Both the position numbers and the translations under genes were made by a program. The notes under the pieces are model-generated. The model ran no database searches and had not been told where the DNA came from. It was given only the letters and a program-made list of their open reading frames with translations. Below are positions 1 through 11,026 of a stretch of 64,000 nucleotides of DNA, piece after piece (position 1 is the stretch's first letter; each line of letters begins with the position of its first letter). This stretch comes from Gambelia wislizenii (lineage: Eukaryota > Chordata > Lepidosauria > Squamata > Crotaphytidae): positions 243,946,645 through 244,010,644 of the forward strand of contig JAUMIR010000005.1 of NCBI GenBank assembly GCA_030847615.1. The letters run 5' to 3'.

Positions 1-529
1 AACAGAAGGACACAGAACTGAAAAGCATTGTCCTCGATCTGGAATGCCAGGTACCATCTATGGGCAGGATGGATCCCAATGTGAAAGTAGGCATCCTTGA
101 GGTCTATGGATGCAAACAAGTCCCCTTGTTGAAGGAGGGGCAGTATAGTAGCTAGAGTGACCATCCTGAATTTCCTCGGGGCAATGTATTTGTTCACATC
201 TCTGAGATCCAGGATTGGACGGAGTCCCCTGTCTTTCTTGGTGACAAGGAAGTACCTAGAGAAAAAGCAGAGGTGTCGGAGATCAGGATCGACGGGTTCG
301 ATGGCCCCTTTCTGGAGTAGCATCTGCACCTCCTCGAGGAGGGCAGCACTGGTCGTATCCAGACTGTTGAAGGCAGAACATCAAATTCGATCCAGTAGCC
401 TTGTTGTACAATCTGTAGTACCCAGCGGTCCGATGTTATTGAGGACCAGGCATCCTGGAATGATGACAGTCGGTCTCCGAACAGGGGAGTCTAGGAAAAA
501 AGAGATAGTCACAGTGAGGTTAAGGTGAA
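1..529 (-). pseudogene. Reverse transcriptase start of the family II DIRS element
   Basis: The minus strand reads SRYFLVTKKDRGLRPILDLR, then KFRMVTLATILPLLQ and DLFASIDLKDAYFHI, the fingers and first catalytic Asp region of a DIRS/Gypsy-type reverse transcriptase. It runs off the left edge before the YxDD motif. An in-frame stop lies about 90 residues before this, so it is probably dead. Confidence 0.65.
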
Positions 530-2882
530 TCAGAATCTCCTTCTGCCATGGTCCTTTGGTTTTTGTCTGGAGGGCAGCCTGTAGCGGGAGGTCGTGCTTT
601 GGCTCCTCACCGACGAAGCTGAAGATGGGAGGCTGTTGGAATCGGGAGCACCTGATGATTGAGGCGTGTTCCCTCGTCTGAACTGGAGGTCGTAAGATGA
701 GCCTTGCCAGCCCATATGGTTCCGTGCCCAGTAAGTAGAAGATGAGGACGATGTCATACCGTACTTGCGCGCGGTGGTACTCATCTTCTGTGTAAACTCT
801 AGCTTCTCATCAGTGGATCCACTGAAGAGGCCGGAGTTGTCAAACGGTATGTCTTCAATGGTTGCTGCAGCTTGAGGAGCGAGTCCAGAGGAGCGGAGCC
901 AAGTATGTTGTTGTAGGGTGATGAAACCTGCAACAGTCTTGGCGGCACAGTCTGCAACATGCCTCGCCAAGTTCATTTGCTGCCTGGCCAGCAGTTGGGC
1001 CTCAGCCTGGATGGCTTTGGCTAGCCTCCTCCTCTCATCAGGCAAGTCTTGAATCAGGGGCATCATTCTCTCCCACAAGACTTGCTGATAAGGCCCCATA
1101 CATGCAGAATAATTGGCAATTCGGAAGCTGAGCCCAGCAGCCGAGTACATCTTCTTGCCAATTATATCCAGCTTTCTGCCTTCTTGGTCTGATGGGGTTG
1201 TCTGGGTCCTTCGTTGTCTCTTTGCTTGCAAAGCCTCAACCACCACAGAGTTGGGACGCGGGTGTTCTTTCAGCCAATGTCGTTGCCTGCCACACGATAT
1301 AGGTGATCGATTCTCTTTGAAGTTGACGGGATGGAGGACGGGTTTTCCCATGAACCGTGTGCCAACTTCAAGAGGGAAGGCAGAATAGGGACGCTTGGCA
1401 CCGGAGTGGCCTTTGACTTTAAGCAGTGGTAAATTGGGTCCACTGGCTCCGACTCTTTCTCGACCACCTTCAACTCAAGTGCATGAGACATGCGTACAAC
1501 CTGTTCAGAGAAAGATCGAACATCATCTGTAGGCAAAGATGAGGCTTCGTCTAGCAGCTCAGGTTGTGGAGATGGAACGTAAGGCATGTAGCTCTCAGAA
1601 GACTCGGAGGATATTGACGAGTCTGACGATGGAGAGGGACTTCGGTGCCTATGGTGCAGCAAAGTTGTGCGAGTCGGAGGTGTAGGAGGCAAAGGAGGTA
1701 AGGGACGAAACGTAGACACTTGTATCTCAGTGTCCTTACGCATTGGTACCAATGGCCTGTACTCCAGTTCACGAGGTGTGTTCAGTCCGTGGAAGGAAAG
1801 TCTTGGTGGTGTCCGTACCATGGCACGCAAAGTGGCAGCTTCAGTTGAAAGATGAAAAATCGGATCAGGAGAATGCTCTCTCCGTTCCAGTGTGGTGGAA
1901 ATAAGTGCACGGAAGACAGCCCTAGCCAGATCATGGGTGCCATAGGCTTGTGCATCCTCTTGGATCCTCGATGTTGAGGGCCTGGGCTCATCGACCTCAA
2001 TTATGGATTTGGTCTGCATGTTGACATCAGCAGCAGTGTGCTGAAGGAGCTCTGCCCTTGAAACAACTAAGGCCGGAGAGTGGGCCCGAGTCCGGGAGGT
2101 CATTTCCAAAGTCTCTGTCAACACATCCCCACATCAACCTCTACGATTTCCAGAGAGGGAGTTGGGGTACCCGTACGGGAACAGGGCCATTCCGTGTCGG
2201 ATCTCTGGATTCGAGATTCCTCTCGAGTTGGAGCTACAGGTTCATGCACCATTGTAACACCCACGGCTGGTGGGTGTGGAGTCACCTCTGTGGAGGACTT
2301 AGCCAAGTCCTTCAAAGTCTCATTGCTTTGGGAAGAGTGCTTGGTCTTCTTTTTCTTGGAGATCTTATCCTTAGAGGATGTTGAGGATTCCTGGTCCCAA
2401 CCATGGTCTCTTGGTCCCGCTCGGTTCTGAGGCGTCGCCTTAAAGGTCGAAGCGGTCCAATCTGACGAAGCTCGGTCCTGAGCTGAGGACAGTTTGGCTG
2501 CATGTTTATGAGAATGCTGTACCGCTTCAGGGTCAGAGGCCACAGACCGACGGAGGGAAGGACTCCTTGATCAGTGACGCTTCTTCTGAGGGGATTGAGG
2601 TGAGACTAATCATCCCCTTTTCTGAGGAGAGGCAGGCTGCCCGGTAGCCGAAGTGAAGGCCGCGGGTGGTATAAGGGCCTTTTCATATAGAAAGGACTTC
2701 AAACGCAAGGATCGGTGTTTGTGAACCTGGGGTGTAAAGGCTCTACAGTGGATGCAAGCACTGACATTATGCGACTCACCCAAACAAATAAGGCATTTAG
2801 AGTGGCCATCTGAACTTGGCAACTTCACTTGGCAAATGGAGCACCTCTTGAAAGTGGCTCTTGAGGCCATTTCGAGTGGCAC
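530..2882 (-). pseudogene. gag-like gene of the family II DIRS element (frameshifted)
   Basis: Consecutive minus-strand frames give an N-terminal Cys-rich piece (CSICQVKLPSSDGHSKCLIC, then ESHNVSACIHC), a Ser/Pro-rich middle and a core with RIANYSACMGPYQQVLWERM and ARHVADCAAKTVAGF followed by LRSSGLAP and IPFDNSGLF. The paired CxxC and CxxC..CxxC pattern suggests a small zinc-binding module. The pieces lie in different frames (2882-2610, 2543-2118, 2124-1270, 1351-530), so the gene is broken. It packages element RNA in intact relatives. Confidence 0.65.
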
Positions 2883-3297
2883 AGTAGAAGAAGAGAACCA
2901 GGTCTAGCTGGGAAAGTCAAGATCAAAACCAAAGCCAAGGGATGAAGAGATACCGTCGTCAGCCAGCCGTGTCAAGTCGAGTATCAGAGAGCAAACAAAT
3001 CCAAGGGAGTAGGCAAAATCGCAGTCAAAAAATTCAGTCCGAGTCAAAAACGAAAGTGAGAATCGATAAGGATAAGCGACAGAAGGTTCCTTCAAGCTGC
3101 TAATGCAGCAGGAAAAAAGAAACCGAGGAGAATTAGGCGGGAGAGCCTTTTAAAAGGACCGGTAGCAGAGGCAGAGTTACCGCCAAAATGTTGCAAAGCA
3201 CATTTTGCCTAGCAATACCAGAAGGTTTCAAATGCTCTGCGCAGGCGCAGGAATAACCCAGCTGTGTGATTCACAGAGACCATGAAGAAGAGGAGTT

Positions 3298-3544
3298 GGT
3301 TACACATTCAGGAAACTACTTCCAAAAGCCAACCTTTGCCCAACCAAGCATAACTTTAGCAAGACTCTCCACTACCACCACCTTCAAATTTTTCTGTTTT
3401 ATTCCCCGTATCTCACTGCTTGAAATACAAAGTTGTACAGGACAGATCAATTCATGTCCTTAGAGCTGCTTTACTCCTTGAATGTAAAGCCTTTAGTATT
3501 CTCATTCCCAGAATTTGCCCAAGACATTCTGCTATCTGAGGCAG
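3298..3544. other. Spacer between two DIRS-like elements
   Basis: A 247-bp stretch between the end of the first family II element and the start of the second. I see no gene, no SINE boxes and no clear repeat in it. Confidence 0.5.
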
Positions 3545-3794
3545 AGCAGCAAAGAAAAGGCTGCCTAGATGTAAATGTGGTTCTTCAAGTAGTCAACCAT
3601 GAACTCAAACATATGGGTCACTCTGTGCCTGTGCAGAGATCTTCTGAAGCTTCTAGAGCTGCATTCTGGCAGTAACTCCACCTCCTTACCCACATACATA
3701 TAAACCATGCATTCCCACCAAAACTCAGTTCCAATTCTGCTACTAGGAGAAAGGGACAGCATAAAGAGGGAAGGAGGCTGGGTTGCATGAGTTC

Positions 3795-3890
3795 ATGGAT
3801 GATCACGCAAAGAACCAGAGTTACAGGTAGTCAACCTATTCTTCTTCACAGTCTCTGACTCACACATATGGGAGAACAGCAAGCTAAACT
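3795..3890 (-). repeat. Internal complementary region of the family II DIRS element
   Basis: TAGTCAACC..CACAGTCTCTGACTCACACATATGGG combines a piece matching the low-coordinate end with the reverse complement of the high-coordinate end. DIRS elements use such a region as template to complete both termini on a circular intermediate. Confidence 0.55.
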
Positions 3891-4355
3891 CACTAAGGAT
3901 GGTGGGTCATGCTAGGATCGACAACATTGTCCTACAAATGCGGCATCAGCTCAGGATCAAACATTGTCTCTACTGAGATAGGAATGTAGACAGTTGCAAC
4001 TATGTAGCCGCTTGGCAGAGTTCCAGGGGGGAATCCCTCTGAGATATGCCGACAAGATGGCCACCACCCAAGTCGACTTGAGTTTTTACCTCTTGCAGAA
4101 GAGGTTTCCCAGCAAGGAAGCAGAAATTGTAGCTAGTGTTCACTACCCAGTGGGAGAGATGTTGAGACAAGACCGTCTTCCCTACACATGCCATAAAAAA
4201 CAAGCAGCCAAGGAGATTTCCTAAATGCTTTGTAAGAGAACCATAGAACTCGCCTAATATTTAGGATGTAAAGGGCATGCTTGAGATCAGAAGATGGGAT
4301 TGTTTGATGATGGGAAGCACCAGTGACTGATTAAGATGGGAAGTGGAAACCATAT

Positions 4356-5640
4356 TCAGAAAGAAAGAGATGTCCGTGGAAACGACCACCTTATCCCTAT
4401 GAAAGAAAAAGACGGATCCATTCTGAAAATTGCCAATTCACTGGCCCTGCAGGCAGAGGTGATGGCAACAAGGAATGCTGCCTTCCAAGAGAGCAGGTGA
4501 AGATGACAGGATGTCATTAGATCAAAGGGGCATGCCATCAGCTTAGCAAGGACCAATGACAGGCTCTGCTTAGAGAGCCTGAGCTTTGATGGCACCTGCT
4601 GCAGAACTGAGTGCACTGTGCATTTACCAGTGACACAGAGAGATCTATTCCAGGTGACCCCAACAACAGAAGAGGCAGCAAAGTAGGACAAGGTAATTCT
4701 ACTAAGATCATTGGCAAAGACCTTGCTGATGCCTGGGAGATGCACCACCAGGAGGAATATGCCCTGCATATACATCAATCCAAGATCTGACGGGTGAGCT
4801 GAAGGAGGGTGTGAAAATGTGTGCCCCCTTGCTGGGTGAGGTAAAAGTCTACCGTCATGTTGATAGCCACCTGGATGGTCCTCTGTCAAAACAGTCTCTG
4901 GAATGCACAAAGTGCTTTGTACACCACAAAGATTTCAAGAATGCTGATATGACACAACTTCTCAGTATCAGACCAGCAGCCAGTGACCATCAAGTCCAGG
5001 GTTTGGACACCCCAACCTAACATAGGTATGTCTATAGGGGGGATCAAAGAAGGCATAGCATAGATAAAAGCCATGACTCTCATGGTGCTGGAAGAGGTCA
5101 GTCCACCAGTACAAGTGAGATACCAAGAGGAACAAGTGTGGACTATGATGATTGGGATCAAAGTGATTCAGAAACCACTTCTGAAGAGGTCTCATCTGGA
5201 GTCGAGTGAAGGGAATGACCATGGCAGTTGCTGCCACGAGACCAAGTAGAACCTGAGTGCACATGCTGATTCCTCAAGAGCCTTTATACCAAGGCCTATA
5301 GCAGAAGTGCTCTGTCCTGCAGTAGAAACATCATAAACCCTCTGGAGTCCAGCACTGCTCCTATAAATTGGACATGGCAGGATGCACATAGTGAAGACTT
5401 CTCCCAATTTATCATGAAGCCCAGGTCCCACTCTGAGGTGGACATCTTGATGGGTCTGGTGAAAAGAAGGGGAGACTCCTCCAACCCTTAGCTAAGCTGC
5501 TATCCAGACATTCCATGAAAACCCTTGGGTCCATTGTAAGGCCGAAGAGGATGAAACATGGATAATGCTCCAGTCTGACACAGCAATGGAGGAAGCATCT
5601 GGTGGAAGGTGTAATGCCTGCTTCCAGAACTTAGAAGTGG
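4356..5640 (-). pseudogene. RT, RNase H and tyrosine recombinase fragments of the family II element
   Basis: Broken minus-strand frames give LTMDPRVFMECLDSS-like reverse transcriptase text near 5510-5560, NWEKSSLCASCHVQFIGAVL near 5380-5330, a VFANDLSR RNase H end near 4700, and KAAFLVAITSACRASELAIF near 4450. The last is the box I Arg region of DIRS recombinases (family consensus ITSARRASEL; here Cys replaces an Arg). At least four frameshifts or stops separate these pieces. Confidence 0.65.
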
Positions 5641-6225
5641 ACTCTGACTCAAAGATTGAAGCAGTGGACATGCCAGGACCTGCTGAACCAGAGCAGGAGG
5701 ATGTTCCAGAGCCACAGGCCTCAGATACAGACAATAGTGAAGGTTTATCAGTACCAACTCTGGCAGAGGGTCTTTCCCATTCAGATACAGAGGACAACTT
5801 ACCTGTACCTACCTTCATAGCACATAAACAACAAAAGGAGGGCTTGAGGCAGTTTCAATATATTTATAGGAAGCAGCAATTACTTAATCAGCAGCTATGT
5901 TAGCTGCTGGTCTATAAATACGCAGCACTGCCCTCCAGGGGTTAGCAGAGATTATCTGACCTAGCTGATTACCTGTTGTGTTCTTGATCCTTGTGTTGGA
6001 CCTGGACTCTTGGATTCTGCTGGAATGACCAAGACTGTTTGCCAGACCTGAACCTTATTTATTGGACTTAGCTTCTGGACTTGTGTTTTTGCTTGCTAGT
6101 AAAGTTAAGTGACTGACATCACACTGCCTTGATCCCTTTGCCTGGTAACTAGTCTGACTGTACTGTACCTTTGCTTATCAGCTGTGTAGTAACAAGCCTT
6201 TGGCTGCTTGCCCAGACATTGTTTG
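5640..6225 (+). mobile_element. Unclassified insertion inside the family II reverse transcriptase
   Basis: Reverse transcriptase text breaks off near 6225 (LIDLWDAYF-like) and resumes near 5640. The 0.6 kb between is unrelated. On the plus strand it has an acidic frame (about 5640-5900: EPEQEDVPEPQASDTDNSEG), then CTATAAATA at about 5914 and several internally similar GGACCTGGACTCTTGG-type phrases. It may be part of an LTR retrotransposon (end of pol plus LTR promoter), but I could not place it. Confidence 0.4.
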
Positions 6226-6339
6226 GACAGAAGGGTTGATAGTGATAAGAAAGCAAGCATCCCATAGGTCTATCAAGGTGAACCATTCTCCTTTGCAGAG
6301 GAGGGGGAAAATATTCAACAAGGTAACATCCTGAACCAC

Positions 6340-6828
6340 TCAAGGAATGAAGGAATTAACTTCCCTGGTGTCCAAGATCGGGCACAAGACTGTTTGGGGA
6401 TTGTGAAGAACCTCACATAGAACCTGAGAGGTGACATGGATACCAGCATGTTTACAAAGAGCAATGGATTTCATTATGGCCTTTGCATTACAGTCTGCTG
6501 CATGTTTTGCTGTGGTAATCTGATGAGCCACCAATTTATGCATTTCAGAGTGGAAAAGGAGAGCCACCTTATCACCGAAGAGATGTTCCATGAGAGGGGC
6601 AACCTGCTCCCAAAGAAATTGTTGGCAGCCTCCTATACAAGCCTGATAATTTGCTATTATGAAGGAGATAGCTACTACAGAATACATTTTGCGGCCCATG
6701 GCATTGATCTTACTCCACTCCTTATCAGCTGGATAAATATAGGCTTTCTTGGGAGATCCAGCTTGTGCCACTTTGATGACAATTTGGCTGAGGGTGCTTA
6801 AAAGTGCATCACAGTCATCTTCTTGCAC
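6340..6828 (-). pseudogene. gag core fused to RT start, family II element
   Basis: A 162-codon open frame. Residues 35-110 match the gag core of the element at 530-1351 (GRKMYSVVAISFIIANYQAC, then FLWEQ and KHAADCNAKAIMKSI). The end reads VLCPILDTREVNSFIP, which is the start of the reverse transcriptase. The Cys-rich C-terminal gag part and the gag-pol junction have been deleted between them. Confidence 0.6.
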
Positions 6829-6959
6829 TCAGTACAAACTTTCAATCCTCCTTGAAGTGTAAAGAACAGAGGCTGGGATCTGCTGTGAATAATGCTCCAC
6901 TTTCCAAAGCTCCAGAAGCATAGGTACAGCTGTCAGAGGAGTATTTTGAGGTTTGATTA

Positions 6960-7160
6960 TCTTAAGGAGACTTAAATTTTTTAAAAAACATCTTTTGCCT
7001 GATGAAGAAGCCAGTAGAGCTTTGAAAGCTTGCATTATGTATTTTGCATTTTGGTTGGCCAATAAAGATATTGCTTTTTTGTGCATTTTAATTTTGTTTT
7101 GCTGTATGGCCAACACGGCTACCCCTGAATGTGTGTCCTGGATTTGAAGATACCTCATTT
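6960..7160 (+). repeat. Foldback-type interspersed repeat copy
   Basis: CCTGATGAAGAAGCC, GCTTTGAAAGCTTGCATTA and GGCCAACACGGCTACCCCTGA follow the order of the common reptile repeat that ends in an AACACGGCTAC phrase. A second end, GGCCAACACGGCTACCCCTAA, is at about 9000-9022. Related to the insertion at 10809-11026. Confidence 0.5.
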
Positions 7161-7189
7161 GCTACAACAAGGGGAATCCTAAACAAAAG

Positions 7190-8606
7190 GCCTTTGACAA
7201 GGTTCCTCATGACATTCTTGCAAACAAGCCTGGAAAATGTGGGCTAGACAAATTAACTGTTAAATGGATTTGTAATTGGCTGACCAGCTGAACCCAAAGG
7301 GTGCTCAGCAGTGGCTCCTCTTCATCTTGGAACAATGTGACCAGTGGGGTGCCACAGATTCTGTCCTGGCCCCAGTGCTATTCAACATCTTTATCAATGA
7401 CTTGGATGAGGGAACTGGGGCATACTTATCAAATTTCCAGATGACACCAAATTAGGAGGAATAATACCCTAGAGGACATGATCAAAATTCAAAATGACTC
7501 AGACTGGAGAGCTGGGGCAAAACTAACAAAATGAAATTCAATACGGAGAAATGTAAGGTACTGCACTTAGGGCGGAAAAATGAAATGCATAGATACAGGA
7601 TGGGGGAGACCTGGCTGAACGAGACTATGTGCGAAAGGGATCTAGGAGTCCTAGTAGACCACAAGTTGAACATCGAACATCTGATGGTCAACAGTCTGAT
7701 GCGGCAGCTAAAAAGGCCAATGCGATTTTGGGCTGCATCATTAGAAGTACAGTGTCTATATCAAGGGAAGTAATCTCTGGCTTTTCTTTGCAAACGAAGA
7801 TTCAGGAAGGACTCATCCCACACCTTCTGCAAGCGCGCTGATGACTAAAAAGGCCAATCTGAGATAAACAAGTCCGGTTGCAGAAAGCACAGCAGAAGGT
7901 CTCCTTGGGTGATGTTTCCGGGTTGTGATTCTTTCTGCGTTGTCGTTTCTCTTCAAGCCTAGTTTGGCGTGAGTTCTCAAATAAGGCTGCAGCATTGTGG
8001 ATAGTGCGTCTCCATGCCTCCTGATGTGAGGCCAGGGTGGACCATTGTTGGTGATCAATAGTGCCACTCTATTCTGCCTTGGTCAGGCCTTACCTAGAAT
8101 ACTGTGTCCAGTTCTGGGCACCACAATTCAAAAAGGATATTGACAAACTGGAGCGTGTCCAGAGGAGGGTGACTAAAATGGTGAAAGTTCTGTAAACCAT
8201 GCCTTATGAGGAAAGACTTAGTGAGCTGGGTATGTTTAGCCTGGAAAAAAAACAGTTAAGGGGTGATATGATAGCCCTGTTTAAGTATTTGAAGGGGTGT
8301 CACTTTGAGGATGGAGCAACCTTGTTTTCTGCTGCTCCAGAGACTAGAACACGGAGCAATGGATGCAAGCTCCAGGAACAGAGATTCCACCTCAACATTA
8401 GGAGGAACTTTCTGACAGTAAGAGCTGTTCGGTAGTGGAACACACTCCCTCAGAGCATGGTGGGGTCTCCTTCCTTGGAGGTCTTTAAACAGAGGCTGGA
8501 TGGCCATCTGTCAGGCATGCTTTGATCGTGATTCCTGTGTGGCAGGGGGTTGCACTGGATGGCCCTTGTGGTCTCTTCCAACTCTACAATTCTATGATTC
8601 TATGAA
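7190..8606 (+). mobile_element. CR1 LINE, 5'-truncated and interrupted
   Basis: The plus strand translates in broken frames to CR1 reverse transcriptase text (AFDKVPHDILANK, then NVTSGVPQ and VLFNIFINDLDEG) and CR1 C-terminal text (MKFNTEKCKVLHLGR, then EERLSELGMFSLE). It ends with the CR1 hallmark TTCTATGATTCTATGA at about 8590-8605. Several frameshifts and stops show it is dead. A 285-bp unrelated segment sits at 7775-8059. Confidence 0.9.
7775..8059. mobile_element. Unclassified 285-bp insert inside the CR1 copy
   Basis: CR1 text reads TCAAGGGAAGTAAT up to 7774 and resumes AGTGCCACTCTATTC at 8060. The intervening segment is more GC-rich, shows AAT at both joints and has a minus-strand open frame of 84 codons that I do not recognise. 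Confidence 0.55.
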
Positions 8607-9398
8607 AAGGGAAATATGGACAGGGACTAAACTTTCTACCTCCAACAAAGGTAAAACTTCTCTTTTTGACTAAAATTGGCTAATTTTACCTTTACAGCAC
8701 CTAAAAGTTGTTTCCAGATGCAGAAGCATAGACTTCTTGAAAAATCCAATGCAGCAGTATAGAGACTTCTTGAAAAATCTGCCTAACAAAGGGGTCCATG
8801 GATTCACAAAGGAACAGAGACATGCTAGATACTGGAGAGATTGCCTCACTGTTGCAAAAGGATTTAAATTTTACTGTCCTTTGTCTCAACTCCACATGGC
8901 TAGGAAGTAGGAGTGGCCTCTGAAACATGTAGGCCTGTGACCCCAACACTGTCATTTTTATTTTATTTATTTTGGGGGGTGGATTTTGTTTACTGCATGG
9001 CCAACACGGCTACCCCTAAATGTGTTACATGAATGTATTGAGTATCTGTCACAATAAGATACAGAAAGTGAACAGTCCCCATGATAACGATGACATCTTG
9101 GATTCCAAGATAATAGGGAGAAGGAAAACAATGATATCAGGACCGGGAATCCTGCCAGGACCAAGACCTACTCCAGTATTGAAATGAGAGAGGAGGTTGA
9201 GGTTCCCTGCTGGTTCAGTGTTTTCCAGCACCTAAGGATCTAATGCTCTGAGCTGAACCCGGGTCCTTGAAGTGACAAAGAGCTGGTCTTTCAGAAAGGG
9301 AGGATTTCTTAAGGATCTCCCCTCCAAGTAGGAACTGATGACTTGGACCTCATCGCACTGCAGATCCAGATCTCTAGAGTTTCTTTCCAAGATCAAAC
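8607..9398. other. Decayed element sequence
   Basis: Between the CR1 end and the gag remnant. It holds a direct repeat (GACTTCTTGAAAAATC twice, 8729 and 8764), a T-rich run and one AACACGGCTACC repeat end. No gene recognised. Confidence 0.4.
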
Positions 9399-9991
9399 TC
9401 AGGAGATGATGAGACACCAGGAAAGTGAGAATTGAAGACAAGAATGGGTTGAAGACCTGACATAACAGAAGCTTGAGAGGGCTTCAGACTGGTCCTTATC
9501 CTCTTCATCCTTCTTCGGCTCCAAAGTCAAAGAGGATGGACGTTTCTCTTTTTGCAGTTGTTTCTCTAGGTACTTGCCCAGCATAAGCAGAATATCCCTA
9601 AGCCTGGAAGAGTGCTTAGGAGCCTCCTTTGGTGTCAGAACCAATGGCTCCAATTTGTCCTCCAAGGAGGTTTGAAGAGGGGCAGGAGTCTGGCTCACCA
9701 AGCATTCTGGCTGTTGCTCCATGGCCAAAGGAAGGTGCAAGCAGAGACCCACCAAAGGCATATGAAGCAGTTTATTTTGGGCTGCAAGGACTGCAGTCTG
9801 GAGAGCCCCTTTCTACTGAAGAGCTCTAAGGTGGGAAGCTTTGTTACACTGTGCTTGCTGTGTAGGGTTCTAGCAAACTTAGCACAAGTCAATTGCATGG
9901 TCCTCATCCAGGCAGGAGACAATACTGTCAGAAAATGGAATCTTCACCCCATACTTGAGACAATTCTTGAAGGAAATCTTTGAGCACATAA
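9399..9991 (-). pseudogene. N-terminal gag remnants, family II element
   Basis: Frames around 9991-9780 align loosely with the Cys-rich start of the gag at 2882-2610 (SFKNCLKYGVKIPFSDSI, then LCKFARTLHSKH against its CIHCRAFTPQVHKH). A Glu/Lys-rich frame follows (9761-9399). Most zinc-type Cys residues are lost. Confidence 0.5.
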
Positions 9992-10272
9992 GCCTCTGGA
10001 GAGTAAAAAGACAAAATGAGGAACCGAGAAAGTCAAAATGTTGAGACTTCCTAACAATCCTATAGAGATAGCAGACAAAAAGGAACTGGGTTTCAGTGGG
10101 AACATACGGCTTATATGCATGTGGGCAAGGGGCCAGGGTTACCACCAAAATGCAGCTCTAGAAGCCTTCTAAGATCTCCACACAGGCGCAAATGACCCAT
10201 ATGTCTTGAGTCACAGAGAATGGTTACTCTCACTCATCCAAGTCAAGATGCTAGTACTAAAGCCAACTAATA

Positions 10273-10278
10273 TTTATT
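10273..10278 (-). terminator. KDM5A: Candidate AATAAA poly(A) signal for KDM5A
   Basis: The plus strand reads TTTATT here, which is AATAAA on the gene strand. It lies about 3.94 kb after the stop codon, immediately 3' of a large inverted repeat and about 40 bp before the end of a DIRS-like element. No other AATAAA was seen between 14217 and this point. Confidence 0.4.
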
Positions 10279-10284
10279 TTGACA

Positions 10285-10477
10285 AAGGAAAGGAAAAAAA
10301 CCCACAAGCACATTTCCCCTTTCCTGGCAGTAAAACAAAATAGCTAACCATTTGCTGCCCAATCATGATCCCCACAATCTTTTGCTTGAGGTAACCACCC
10401 AACCACATCATGATTGGGCTGGCTATTTTGTTTTGTTTTACAGGAAATGGGAAATGTGGTTGTGGGATTGTCTCCTT
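10285..10477 (-). repeat. Imperfect inverted repeat (hairpin) next to the poly(A) signal
   Basis: The left arm (10285-10369) and right arm (10408-10477) are imperfect reverse complements around a 38-bp loop. Shared blocks include CCCAATCATGAT / ATCATGATTGGG, TAAAACAAAA / TTTTGTTTTA and CACATTTCCC / GGGAAATGTG. On the gene strand it would fold just before AATAAA. A third partial block (GGTTGGGCTGGCCCTTTTG) follows at about 10486. It could be a worn foldback transposon. Confidence 0.7.
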
Positions 10478-10808
10478 CACAGTGTGGTTGGGCTGGCCCT
10501 TTTGTTCGCCATCTTCAGCTCAGAAAGGAAAATGGCTAATTTCTTGACATCTCTGATCCTACCACTGGTTCCCTTCATTCCTTCCATCTTTTCCTCATAC
10601 AGTGAAAGAGCTCTCTCTTCATACAGATTCCAGGTTTTCTTCCACTTGGTGAATGTAATCTGTAGGACAAAAATGATTTTTGCATAAAAATGAACACATT
10701 CAGAAGATTAAAAAGCACAAGAAACAACTTATCATTGTTTAAAAGGGCACACATTTCTTATAGGAGTCAGCCATAAACATCTGAGAGCAAAACTCAAGAA
10801 CTTATAAA

Positions 10809-11026
10809 GTCTAACTTAAAGATATAGATAGCCATGTTAGTCTGGAATATCGGTTGCAAAGGGATCTTGTAGCACCTTTGAGACTGGGAGAGAAAAGTTA
10901 TAGCATAAGCTTCCATAAACTTGGTCTACTTCCTCAGATCCATGAATCTGAGGAAACAGACCACGTCTATGAAAGCTTATGCTACAATTTTCTGTTAGTC
11001 TCAAAGGTGCTATAAGAACCGTTTGC
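10809..11026. mobile_element. 218-bp palindromic insertion with 10-bp direct repeats
   Basis: The insert is flanked by perfect copies of AACTTATAAA at 10799-10808 and 11027-11036, which look like target-site duplications. Internally it is a near-palindrome: GTAGCACCTTTGAGACT against AGTCTCAAAGGTGCTA, and CATAAGCTTCCAT against TGAAAGCTTATG, meeting at a CTCAGATCCATGAATCTGAG centre. It begins with a CATGTTAGTCTGG end. A truncated relative is at about 19775-19892. I do not know the family name. Confidence 0.65.

Larger units (their letters stand above)
1..3297 (-). mobile_element. DIRS-like retrotransposon, family II, 5' part (cut by window edge)
   Basis: Minus-strand element entering from the left edge. 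Its 5' end near 3297 carries CAGGCGCAGG and a CACAGAGACCATGAAGAAGAG end that matches the ends and internal complementary region of the neighbouring element at 3545-10235. Downstream on the minus strand come a gag-like region (about 2880-530) and the start of a reverse transcriptase (before 530). The gag frame is broken by at least two frameshifts, so it is inactive. Assignment to DIRS rests on the related copy, which retains a tyrosine recombinase. Confidence 0.7.
3545..10235 (-). mobile_element. DIRS-like retrotransposon, family II, decayed and nested
   Basis: The ends are inverted repeats: 3605-3668 (CATATGGGTCACTCTG, then AGCTCTAGA-type block) is the reverse complement of about 10150-10205. 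A third block at 3795-3890 joins copies of both ends, as expected for the internal complementary region of DIRS elements. On the minus strand come gag pieces (about 9991-6500), reverse transcriptase and RNase H pieces (6343-4900) and a tyrosine recombinase piece (about 4500-4356). A CR1 LINE, a foldback repeat and two unclassified inserts split it. Boundaries are good to about 20 bp. Confidence 0.7.

Noticed and set aside
1..3297. Gypsy/Ty3 LTR element or endogenous retrovirus
   Set aside because: No LTRs or tRNA primer site seen; the related adjacent copy has inverted ends and tyrosine-recombinase text, pointing to DIRS.
5565..5903. 112-codon plus-strand frame as a host gene
   Set aside because: Its first third overlaps decayed DIRS reverse transcriptase on the other strand and the rest belongs to an insertion; no splice context.
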